The notes under the pieces are model-generated. The model worked only from the letters and a program-made list of their open reading frames with translations. It was not told where the DNA came from and did not search any database. Source: Pelobates cultripes (lineage: Eukaryota; Chordata; Amphibia; Anura; Pelobatidae). From it: a stretch of 64,000 nucleotides of DNA. Positions 55,749 to 64,000 of the stretch are shown piece after piece. Numbering within the stretch: the first letter of the stretch is position 1; the number at the start of each line of letters is the position of its first letter. The stretch lies in assembly GCA_933207985.1 (NCBI GenBank), contig OW240913.1:276278000-276341999 (forward strand). The letters run 5' to 3'. Made by a program: the position numbers and the translations under genes.

Positions 55749-56261
55749 TTAAAGGGACACTATAGGCACCAGAACAATTACAGCTTATTGTATTTATCCT
55801 GGTGAGTATAATTAGTCCCTTCAGGCTTTTTGCAGTAAACCCTGTCTTGAAAAGGCAGTGTTTACATTTCAGCCTAGGGATACCTCTGGAGGCCACTCCA
55901 CAGATGGCTACTAGAAGTGCTTCCTGGGGCAGTGCTGCACACTGTGCAACACTGACATTCAGTGTCTCCATCCTCTGCATGGAGACATTGAACTTTCCTC
56001 ATAGAGATTCATTGATTCATTGCTGGCTCTGCTCCTGATCTTCCTCCTTGACAAGCTTAGCCAATCCAGGGGGAAAGCATTGTGATTGGCTCAGACCACC
56101 ACTTCTGATAATGTCAGCCAAGAAGGCAGAACAGGGCAGAGTCAGCATCAGCAGACTGGAATAATGGTAAGATTTTACCATATTTAGGGAGCAAGGGAGG
56201 GGGGCAGGCAAGCTAGATGGTCTTTTTAACACTATAGGTATGGAAATACATGTTCCTTTAA
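55749..56261. mobile_element. T2/Kolobok-type MITE
   Basis: TTAA at 55749-55752 and 56258-56261. Left end TTAAAGGGACACTATAGGCA, right end (inverted) TTAAAGGAACATGTATTTCC with CTATAGTGTT further in. The small ORFs on both strands are not protein-like. Confidence 0.85.
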
Positions 56262-56280
56262 AAAAAAAGGGAAGTTTTCT

Positions 56281-56507
56281 ATGTTTCTATTGAGAGAGTA
56301 GTGGATGCATGGAATAGCATTCCAGCTGAAGTGGTAGAGGTTAACACAGTAAAGGAGTTTAATCATGCGTGGGATAGGCATAAGGCTATCCTAACTATAA
56401 GATAAGACTAGGGACTAATTAAAGTATTTAGAAAATTGGGCAGACTAGATGGGCCGAATGGTTCTTATCTGCCGTCACATTCTATGTTTCTATGTTTCTA
56501 AGTTAAA
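56281..56507 (+). mobile_element. CR1-type LINE 3' end
   Basis: Reads VDAWNSIPAEVVEVNTVKEF and NHAWDRHKAILTI, the C-terminal 'WNsLP..vv.a.sv..Fk..Ld' block of CR1/L2-group ORF2. It ends with CATTCTATGTTTCTATGTTT, the short 8-nt repeat (ATTCTRTG-like) that closes CR1 elements. 5'-truncated, as is usual. Confidence 0.8.
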
Positions 56508-56847
56508 TCCTGTTACAGTAGGAGATTTGAATAATTAAGTTGCTTAAAATTGTACTGTCCTGGTTGGCAAGGAAATGGTTAATTGAACTAACTTATGCTT
56601 GAACTAAGTTAAAAACACTGGAGTAATTTCATTCTGTTTCAAGTGTTAAAATGATTGCTCAGTGAAAACTGTTAGTCAGCATTGAATCGATTAAATTGGT
56701 TACTTAAAGAAACAGTCCAACAACTAGTACCTTATCAGTGTCAACATCTGTTTTATTGCTTTTAGCTGCATAGTGGTACCTTTCTCTGTTATAATTCCGA
56801 AGTAGCCAATGCTTAAATTTAAGTAGCCCTGATCACTATAGGAATTA
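56508..56847. other. No gene seen
   Basis: AT-rich, nothing recognised. Confidence 0.3.
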
Positions 56848-56849
56848 TA

Positions 56850-57743
56850 CAGTGAGGGGAAAAAAGTATTTCATCCCAAAGCTGATTTTGAACATTTCGC
56901 AACTGACAAAGAAATGGTTAGTCTATAATTTTAATGGTAGGTGTATTTTAACAGAGAGAAACAGAATACCAAAAAAATCCAGAAAAACACATGTTAAGAA
57001 AGTTATAAATTGATTTGCATGTCAATGAGTGAAATAAGTATTTGACCCCTTTGACTTAGTACTTGGTGGCAAAACCCTTGTTGACAATCACAGAGGTCAG
57101 ACATTTCTTGTAGTTGGCCACCAGGTTTGCACACATCTCAGGAGGGATTTTGTCTCACTCCTTTTTGCAGATCCTCTCAAAGTCATTACATGGATACTGT
57201 AGTGCCAGGTATACAGCTGTATTCCTGGCACTATCAATCCCTCTGCCTCCCTCCTCCCTCCTCCCTCACACCCCTCCTACTCATTAAATAGAGGGTTAAA
57301 AACCCTTTATTTACTTACCTTATCCCAGTGCCAATGTCCCGCAGCGCTGGGTCAGAAGCTCCGCCCCCTCCTCCGTCCCCCAATGAGCGGGGTCTAATGC
57401 GCATGTGTGGCAAATGCCGGGTGCGCATTATACTTCCCCATAGGAAAGGTTGAATCAATGCTTTTCTATGGGGAAAACCTGATGCTGAAGGTCCTCATGC
57501 AGAGCGTGAGGACATCCAGCGTCAGATAATGGACCAAAAGTCCATTACGATTCCGGAAGGGCAGAAGGGCAGACTTAGAGCTGCAATGTAAACATTGCAG
57601 TTCTCTGGAACTGCAATATTTTTCATTGCAGCACTAGGTGCCAAAGGGACACAGCACCCAGACTACTTCAATTACTACAATTAGCTGAAATGGTCTGGGT
57701 GCCTACAGTGACCCTTTAAGGTTTCGAGGCTGACGTTTGGCAA
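56850..57743 (-). mobile_element. Tc1/mariner fragment, split by a MITE
   Basis: Left terminus CAGTGAGGGGAAAAAAGTAT next to TA (56848-56849), as in Tc1-type elements. The transposase C-terminus is on the minus strand (readings through 57050-57185). The sequence ...AAAGTCATTA and AAGGTTTCGAGGCTGACG rejoin on removing 57186-57719. The right part of the element is cut off at 57744 by an LTR. Confidence 0.75.
57186..57719. mobile_element. T2/Kolobok-type MITE inside Tc1
   Basis: TTAC at 57186-57189 (mutated TTAA) and TTAA at 57716-57719. Inverted right end TTAAAGGGTCACTGTAGGCA and left end GGATACTGTAGTGCC. The host Tc1 reading shows the empty site. Confidence 0.82.
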
Positions 57744-57980
57744 TGTCAGGACGAATCAGTGCCCCAACATGCAAAATTAGGTAAAACAAGTAACAAAGAC
57801 AAAGACTCGTTACTGGGCCTTTGAATGGCCGGAATTAATGTAATAAAATAAACAGTCACGAACCGAGGTCAGGAATACAGAAAGGAACAAATATAGTAAG
57901 AACAAAGCCAAAGGGTCAGGGATAATAGAAATATGGGAAGTCAAGCCAAGCCAAGAGCAAAAACCAATAAACAGAATCAG
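57744..57980 (-). mobile_element. Ty3-type LTR fragment, minus
   Basis: Starts TGTCAGGACGAATC and carries CCCCAACATGCAAAATT, as in 12029-12060 (TGTCACG..., CCCAACATGCAAAAC), then GGCCTTTGAATGGCCGG. Ends where the plus-strand LTR begins, so the second element appears to have inserted into the first. Its U3 half is not seen. Confidence 0.7.
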
Positions 57981-58444
57981 TGTCACGTATTCATCCGCAT
58001 ATAAAAATGTGATTAAAGACATTTACTGTTCTGGCATGAAAAGTTGTGCCAAGTAGCAATCAAATCCACAGGAGGGTTTGTGCTGAGCAGTAATTATGCA
58101 AATGTTAACCTGGTAACTGCATTTGGGATCAAAGGCCGATTACAGCCTATCAGATTCAGAGGAGGGGTATTTAGGCCCAGTTCTCATCCTGCTTAGTGCC
58201 CTGTCTTGGTTTCCCTAGTGGTTGTCCGAGAGCGCGTTCCTTATTCAAGTTTCTTCTGGTTTTTGACTTTAGCTTTGACTTCCCTGTATTCTGGTATCCC
58301 TGACTTCTGGCTTTCCCTTATCGTTGTTTCTCTTTCTGTATCCCCTGACCTCAGCAAGTATCCTGACTAGGCCCGGTAACATGTTACCTATTATTTATCT
58401 GTGTGACACAATTCTATGTGCTGGATCAACTATTAATCCTGACA
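57981..58444 (+). repeat. 5' LTR (464 bp)
   Basis: Begins TGTCACGTAT, ends TCCTGACA. TATTTAGG TATA-like box near 58168 and CCTGTCTTGGTTTCCCTAG typical of this LTR family. Confidence 0.85.
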
Positions 58445-58451
58445 TTATGAC

Positions 58452-59335
58452 ATGGCCATAGATCCTGTAGAATTGTGTCAGCTAGTGGAGAATGATCACT
58501 GTATGGATCAGTTTGCACAGGCTTTCAGTACACTCCTTACTCGAACAGCGCATCTGCAACCTGCGGCTTCTCCAACTGTGTCACCTCCGCCTAATGTACC
58601 TCCTGTATTACATAAGGTACCTACTATCTCCCTATCTCCTCCCTTGCATTTCAAAGGTAATATTCAAGAATGCCAGGGATTCATTAACCAAATTGAGTAT
58701 CATTTTGAGGCCTCACCAGGATCTTTTCCCACTGACAGAGCTAAAATCGGGTACCTGATGAACCAACTTAAAGGTAAAGCTTTAGCTTGGGCCAATCCAT
58801 TATGGGAGAGTAGTAGGAGCATTGCAAACAATTACCAGGAAGTCCTTGCGGAATTTAAACTTATGTTTGATCCATTAGGCAGGAAGGATGACACCTCCAC
58901 TGCCCTAATGCATAATAGACAAGGGAACCGATGTATCATGGAGTATGCAATAGAATTTTGCACCTTGGCTTCCAAAGTAGACTGGACTAACAGCGGATTA
59001 ATCTCAGCATTTAAAATGGGATATTCTGAGACTATGTTAGATGAGATTGCTGCCAAAGAACTACCCAAAAAACTCAATGAGTTTATTACATTTATTATGC
59101 TAATTAATAATAGACTCAGAAACAGAAATAAAACCAGACGTATGGCTTTGCCATTAGCACCTCATTTCTCCAGACCGGTTGTTCCTGACCTCTCTATACA
59201 GTCCGAACCCAAACCTATGCAGTTGGGAGTCACAGGACTGTCTAAGGCAGAAAGACAACATAGGAGAAGAGAGGGTCTATGCATATACTGTGGTAAAAAA
59301 TGACATATGAGGAGTACTTGTCCCATACGTCCGGA
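58452..59335 (+). pseudogene. gag: Gag of Ty3-type element
   Basis: The 283-residue open frame begins 8 nt after the LTR (ATGGCCATAGATCC). The middle has a capsid-like region: LHFKGNIQECQGFINQIEYH, YLMNQLKGKALAWANPLWES and FKLMFDPLGRKDDTSTALMH, matching the retrotransposon Gag (capsid) fold of chromovirus-type elements. At the end a CCHC knuckle reads CIYCGKK, a TGA stop, HMRSTC. The stop takes the place of the Gly before His, so a single G-to-T change truncates the knuckle. Otherwise the frame is remarkably intact, which suggests a fairly recent insertion. Confidence 0.9.
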
Positions 59336-59378
59336 AACCTACCGCACCTAAGAACCTTAAGGGCTGTCTTAGGGGTGG

Positions 59379-59927
59379 ATGGATATGTCCTCTGGGAATA
59401 ACATAAATAGATTTCTCCTTGATATTACTATCATAGTTGACAAAAATAACTTTTCATGCAAGGCCCTGATGCACTCAGGTGCAGCAGGACATTTCATTGA
59501 TGTTCATTTTGTTAAAAAGAATGCTATACCTATCAAGGAGAGAATATCACCTCTGGACGTTGAGGCTATTGACGGACCACTCTCTCAACCCTTAATTACC
59601 CATGAAACCTTGCCCAGTAACATGTTTATTGGTGTCTTACATAAGAAAGATATAATATTCCAAGTTATTGCATCTCCTTCTTGCCCTATCATATTAGGCT
59701 TTCCTTGGCTTAGTAAGCACAACCCTCATATCGACTGGGCTAATGGGGAAATATTGGAATGTGGAAAGGATTGGAATGGGAAGTGTATGTTACACCTCAC
59801 CAAGAGAGTGGGTACCATTAAATTACCCACTACTACACCTCAAACCCCCAAAGTTATCATACAATACCAGGAGGTTAAGGAAATATTTAGTAAGAGTCAG
59901 TCCAATATCCTACCTCACAGATCATAA
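59379..59927 (+). pseudogene. Retropepsin-like protease domain
   Basis: Frame with CKALMHSGAAGHFIDVHFV, where the catalytic DSGA triad of retropepsins reads HSGA (D to H), and later PIILGFPWLSKHNPHIDW, the 'iLGmpWL..hnP.idW' block that follows protease in Ty3-type polyproteins. The catalytic change would inactivate it. Out of frame with gag by the frameshift region 59303-59379, where it may originally have been fused. Confidence 0.85.
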
Positions 59928-60206
59928 ACTGCTCCATAAATCTGTTACCAGGCGTTATGCCACCTAAAGGGGTATTATATGCCTTATCGCCACAGGAGAA
60001 TAAAATAATGGAAGAATATATCAAAGACTCACTAAACAAGGGCCATATGCTGGTGCAGGCTTCTCTTTTGTAGAAAAGAAAGATGGAGAATTATGTCCAT
60101 GCATTGACTACAGAGCATTAAATAAGATTACTGTTAAGAATGCCTATCCTATTCCTCTCATTTCCGAATTGTTTGATAGACTCCAGGGTGCTAAGATCTT
60201 TACTAG
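59928..60206 (+). pseudogene. Reverse transcriptase N-terminal part
   Basis: Across frames reads [40 protein letters not shown] and [20 protein letters not shown], then LQGAKIFT: the start of an LTR-element RT, ending at the block that should contain the first catalytic aspartate (F-T-k-l-D). The hAT insertion begins there. Active-site YxDD is not present. Confidence 0.88.
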
Positions 60207-60715
60207 AGTTGAGCGGACACCTGGATGTTCGGGTTCGCCGGGTTCGGCCAAACTTCGGCAAAAAGTTTGAGTTCGGACTCGAACTTGACACAAACTTGAC
60301 CCCGAACCCTATTGAAGTCAATGGGGACCTGAACTTTTGGGCACTAAAATGGCTCTAAAAAAGTCCTGGTAAGGGCTAGAGGGCTACAAAAGGAAGTAAA
60401 ATGGGGATAAGAGTAGGACAAGTGCCCTGCAAACAAATGTGGATAGGGAAATAACTTAAAATAACCTAAAATACATAAACATTTAAAATAATATTCTTGA
60501 ACTAGGAGGAGGAGGTGGATGTGGAGTAGAAGGTTGAGGAGGCGGTGACCGTGGCGGTGTTGGTGGAAGCGCCGGAGGAGGAGGAGGTAGCCAACACTGT
60601 TTTTTTTTTTTTTTAATTGGGGTAGCCCCCCAAAAATTGGGACATATAAAAAAAAGAAAACAAAGAATAAGTGCACTTGAGTATAACAATGGCTGGGTGA
60701 GGCCAGTATAAATGT

Positions 60716-61337
60716 CTATTCTGCACAAGGTACAGACAAGTCTGGTGGGATCCATGCCTGGTTCATTTTAATAAACATGAGCTTGTCCACGTTGGCTGTG
60801 GACAGGCGGCTGCACTTGTCTGTGATAACGCCCCCTGCCATGCTAAACACACGTTTAGACAATATACTGGTGGCAGGGCAGGCCAGCAGCTCCAAGGCAT
60901 AAAGGGCAAGCTCAGGCCAGGTGCCCAATTTGGAGACCCAGAAATTGAATGGGGCAGACCCATCAGTCAGTACGTGTAGGCGTGTGCACACGTACTGTTC
61001 CACCATGTTGCTGAAATACTGCCTCCTGCTAAGAGGTTCCATATCAGATGGTGGTGCTGGTTGTTGTGGCATGCTGACAAAGCTTTTCCACGCATCTTCT
61101 GATCATGCTCCAGTGAGGGAATTAGGGACGGCACGTAATCCAGTAATCAGCACAAGTTAGAATGTGGGCAACTCGGCAGTTGTTGCATGGCACTGCAGCA
61201 TGTAGTCGCTCATGTGTGCCAGGCAGCCCAGAGGCAAGGACAAGCTGTCCTCTGTGGGAGGTGTATCGTCTGTGTCCTCCGTACCTCCCCAGCCATGCTC
61301 CAGTGATGCTCCAAGAGAAATAATTTCTAGAGGTCAC
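60716..61337 (-). pseudogene. hAT transposase C-terminal dimerisation region
   Basis: Reads SRRQYFSNMVEQYVCTRLHV, then FNFWVSKLGTWPELALYALE, LLACPATSILSKRVFSMAGG and TANVDKLMFIKMNQAWIPPD. The W...P.L..lA...L..pats..sERvFS.aG block is the hATC dimerisation domain. Upstream (61122-61337), one frame reads LGASLEHGWGGTEDTDDTPP-like acidic text and LPLGCLAHMSDYML, with stops. The catalytic core and BED finger are absent from this window or lost. Confidence 0.88.
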
Positions 61338-61384
61338 ACAACAGGTGTGATAGGTGTAATTAATACAGTTACGTCACTGTCTCA

Positions 61385-62350
61385 AAAATGTAAATTTGTC
61401 AAACAACAATGTAACAGTAGTATTTAAGGGTTTTATTGGACTGCAAGAAATGCACCGCAGGCCGCAAATGTTCTATTTAGCACAAAAAAGTGTGATTTTT
61501 TTAAACCAACAATGTAAGAGTAGTATTTAAGAGTTTTATTGGACTGCAAGAAATGCACCGCAGGCCGCAAATGTTCTATTTAGCACAAAAAACTGTGATT
61601 TTTTAAACCAACAATGTAAGAGTAGTATTTAAGGGTTTTATTGGACTGCAAAAATGCACCGCAGGCCGCAAATGTTCTATTTAGCACAAAAAAATTTGAT
61701 TTTTTTTTAAACCAACAATGTAAGAGTAGTATTTAAGAGTTTTATTGGACTGCAGGAAATGCATCGCAGGCTGCAAATGTTCTATTTAGCACAAAAAAGT
61801 GTGATTTTTTTAAACCAACAATGTAACAGTAGTATTTAAGGGTTTTATTGGACTGCAGGAAATGCATCGCAGGCTGCAAATGTTCTATTTAGCACAAAAA
61901 AGTGTGATTTTTTTAAACCAACAATGTAACAGTAGTATTTAAGGGTTTTATTGGACTGCAAGAAATGCACCGCAGGCCGCAAATGTTCTATTTAGCACAA
62001 AAAAGTGTGGTTTTTTTAAACCAGCAATGTAAGAGTAATATTTACGGGTTTTATTGGACTGCAAGAAATGCACTGCAGGTCGCAAAGTTTTCTATTTAGC
62101 ACAAAAAAGTGTGATTTTTTAAACCAACAATGTAACAGTAGTATTTAACGGTTTTATGGGACTGCAAGAAATGCACTGCAGGCCGCAAATGTACTATTTA
62201 GCACCAAAAAAATGGGAATTTTTAAAACTGCGTTGTAACCACAGTATTTGACGGTTCTATTTGACTCTCATATATGAAGTGTGCCGCAGGCTGCAAATAT
62301 ACTATTTAGCAGCAAAAAAATGTGAATGTTTCAAACTGCGCTGTAAGCAC
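61385..62350. repeat. About 103-bp tandem repeat, nine copies
   Basis: Unit anchored by TTTTATTGGACTGCAAGAAA at 61431, 61534, 61636, 61740, 61843, 61946, 62049 and 62152, with a diverged one near 62253. It stands upstream of the hAT transposase remnant. Right-hand units are more diverged than central ones. Confidence 0.95.
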
Positions 62351-62869
62351 AGCATTCACGGAGTGTGTACGAAAACCACATAAGTTATCCAAAATCTTTC
62401 AATTGTAGAATGTTCCCCTTTGTCGGTAGTTTATAACTCCTGTAGGTGTAGGTAGTCGAGAAATGGAACGGGTAGCTGTTGATCCAAAAGAAGGCAAAAT
62501 TTTGCAACAAGCTAGGAAAATTCCTTCTTGACCCCAGAATGGCAGTCAGATTTATCCTTGGATCAAGCAGTTATTACCCTACATTGAAAGATTATATCCT
62601 TGAATATTCTGTTTTTGCAAGTATGCATCTAGTAGCTGTTTGAACATCTGTATGGACTCTGATAAAACCACTTCTTCAGGCAGAGAATTCCACATCCTAA
62701 TTGTTCTTACAGTAAAAAAAACCTTCCCTTTGCCTTAGACTAAATCTTCTTTCTTGCAGTTTAAACGCATGACCTTGTGTCCTATGTAAAGTCCGGTTTG
62801 TGAATAGATTTCCACACAATGGTTTGTATTGGCCCGAATATATTTGCATAATGTTATCATATCCCCTCT

Positions 62870-63221
62870 CAGGCGACGTTTTTCTAAACTAAATAGCTTT
62901 AAATTTGTTAACCTTTCTTCATAGCTGATATGTTCCTTTCAGGGCCGGTGCAAGGATTTTTGGGTACATAGGCGAAGATGCATTTTTCCCCAAAAAAAAA
63001 CCCCATCTTCTCCTATGTGCCTCTTAACAATTTTCTTCGCCCTTTCAGGCAACGTTTTTCTAAACTAAATAGGTTTAAATTTGTTAACCTTTCTTCATAG
63101 CTGATATGTTCCATTCAGGGCCGGTGCAAGGATTTTTGGGTACATAGGCAAAGATGCATTTTTCCACCCCCCCCCCCCAAAAAAAACCATCTTCACCTAT
63201 GTGGCTCTCTGCTCTGCTCCC
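62870..63221. repeat. 176-bp tandem duplication across a junction
   Basis: CAGGCGACGTTTTTCTAAAC at 62870 and CAGGCAACGTTTTTCTAAAC at 63046 begin copies that both run from LINE sequence into the hAT start (CAGGGCCGGTGC at 62940 and 63116). Offset 176 nt throughout. Confidence 0.92.
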
Positions 63222-63490
63222 TCGGGGGTTGAATACTGATGCCGCGGGAGCCAGAATATGACATCATATTCCAGCTCCCGCGGCATCAGCAAAAGGCGCG
63301 CGAGGGAGCAGAGCAGAGAGGTTAGAGCTCCCTCACCGCATCTGATCACACCACTGACGCGCCGGGGCTCGAGATGGTGGCCTGGCAGGAGGGAGCGCTT
63401 CCCTCCTGCCGGTTACTGAAATATTGCGCCCCCAAAGCCCATGTGCCCTAAGACGATCGCCTGTGCCGCCTTATGGGCGCGCCGGCCCTG
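63116..63490. mobile_element. hAT-type element, TSD GTTCCATT
   Basis: Exact GTTCCATT at 63108-63115 and 63491-63498. Ends CAGGGCCGGTGC and, inverted, CAGGGCCGGCGC. Non-coding, with a GC-rich stem (CGCGGGAGC...GCTCCCGCG) near 63240-63285. Left end matches 23619. Confidence 0.93.
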
Positions 63491-63531
63491 GTTCCATTCC
63501 TTTTATTAATTTAGTAGCCCGCCTCTGCACT

Positions 63532-63999
63532 TTATCCTTTCATTAGAACAGGTGCCCCAAATTTCACAGCATATTCAATATGTGGTCTTACCAGTGATTT
63601 AAAAAGAGGCAAAATTATATTCTCGTCCCGAGAATGAATGCCCTTTTTCATGCATGACAATACCTTACTGGCCTTGGTCACTGCTGATTGACATTGCACA
63701 TTGTTGCATAGTTTGTTGTCTATAACAATTCCCAAGTCCTTTTCGTGTGTTGTTATCCCTAATTCACTTCCATTAAGGGTATACGTTGCTTGTGTATTCT
63801 TTACGCCGAAGTACATAACTTTGCATTTTTCAACATTAAATTTCATTTGCCATTTGAGTGCCCAGTCCCCCAGTCTATCTAAATCCCTCTGCAGCAAAGT
63901 AATATCTTGCTCACATTGTATTATTTTACAGAGTTTTGTGTCATCTGCAAACACTGAAAAATGACTTGCAATGCTGCCTTCAAGATCATTTCTAAACAT
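63532..63999 (-). pseudogene. CR1-like reverse transcriptase, C-terminal half
   Basis: 155-residue frame: FSVFADDTKLCKIIQ (catalytic FADD box), LGDWALKWQMKFNVEKCKVM, EKDLGIVIDNKLCNN and LVRPHIEYAVKFGAPVLMKG. This is the palm-to-thumb order of CR1-group ORF2. The frame is open to the window edge, and the first catalytic aspartate lies outside. The uninterrupted reading suggests a younger copy than its neighbours. Confidence 0.9.
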
Positions 64000-64000
64000 G

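Larger units (their letters stand above)
57981..60206 (+). mobile_element. Ty3-type retrotransposon, 5' half
   Basis: LTR (57981-58444), gag (58452-59335), protease region (59379-59927) and the beginning of RT (59940-60206), then a hAT insertion. The rest of pol, integrase and the 3' LTR are not found in the window. Confidence 0.88.
60203..62380 (-). mobile_element. hAT element interrupting Ty3 RT
   Basis: Left terminus near 60203 (TAGAGTTGAGCGGACACC, followed by GTTCGGGTTCGCCGGG). Holds a hAT transposase C-terminal segment (60716-61072), its upstream decayed coding (to 61337), and a 103-bp array. The right end was not defined, and no 8-bp duplication was confirmed. The G/C-rich strip at 60500-60590 (GGAGGAGG...) is in the 3' untranslated part. 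Confidence 0.7.
62440..64000 (-). mobile_element. CR1-like LINE, split by hAT insertion
   Basis: RT (63999-63532) continues into the C-terminal thumb and tail region: 63530-63491, then 62939-62500 after the insertion ([45 protein letters not shown]). The same order is known in CR1-group ORF2. The 3' end lies near 62450. The element continues beyond the window on the right. Confidence 0.8.

Noticed and set aside
60203..62400. 8-bp target duplication ATCTTTAC / ATCTTTCA for the hAT insertion
   Set aside because: Two mismatches, and no inverted terminus adjoins the right-hand candidate. Probably coincidence.

Overview
This is eukaryotic nuclear DNA, almost certainly from a large, transposon-rich vertebrate genome and most likely an anuran amphibian. 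The evidence is the mix of repeats: tyrosine-recombinase (Ngaro/DIRS-order) retrotransposons, Ty3-type LTR elements whose integrase ends in a chromodomain, TTAA-flanked MITEs with T2/Kolobok-type ends (TTAAAGGRR) as described in Xenopus, many hAT elements with 8-bp target duplications, and L1/Tx1- and CR1-like LINEs. I found no convincing host protein-coding exon, rRNA, tRNA or CRISPR. Every ORF with recognisable protein similarity is a broken piece of a mobile element. Species was not determined.

Layout. 41-480: an inverted-repeat (fold-back) unit. 600-2680: an internally deleted Ngaro-like element on the minus strand. 2787-10935: a second, plus-strand Ngaro-like element with split direct repeats (A1...B1-A2-B2), broken by a fold-back insertion (4835-6396) and a solo LTR (9158-10206). 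10990-12010: a roughly 330-bp tandem repeat. 12029-15870: a decayed minus-strand Ty3/chromodomain element holding two solo LTRs and a MITE. 15870-21430: old repeats and an L1 ORF1 remnant. 21430-23230: a promoter-like repeat unit and a telomere-like tract. 23619-25592: a hAT element containing a near-perfect 689-bp-armed palindrome. 27413-31970: minisatellites and a hAT transposase remnant. 34385-35300: L1 reverse transcriptase. 36010-38689: a hAT element filled with CATA-type microsatellite. 39450-40870: a 71-bp triplication and rearranged LINE pieces. 40900-42060: a low-repeat AT-rich island with octamer sites. 42890-44800: an LTR-like unit, an L1 fragment and a small hAT MITE. 46715-47750: another fold-back unit. 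49170-50574 and 51032-54756: TTAA elements, the second carrying two hAT insertions, one of which contains another TTAA element. 56281-60206: a CR1 3' end, a Tc1/mariner piece split by a TTAA MITE, and a Ty3 element (LTR, gag, protease, start of RT). 60203-62380: a hAT element interrupting that RT. 62440-64000: a CR1 element split by a small hAT.

Many nestings can be read directly, because target duplications match on both sides and coding sequence resumes after the insertion. The least explained signal is a family of fold-back units at 41-480, 4835-6396, 23912-25379 and 46715-47750. Three of them have 11-14 bp flanking duplications and an arm-centre-arm-tail layout. Related single-arm copies share a GAAACGCGTT box, a poly(A) signal, short hairpins, a GTGAG box and a GCACTATTGG-like box.
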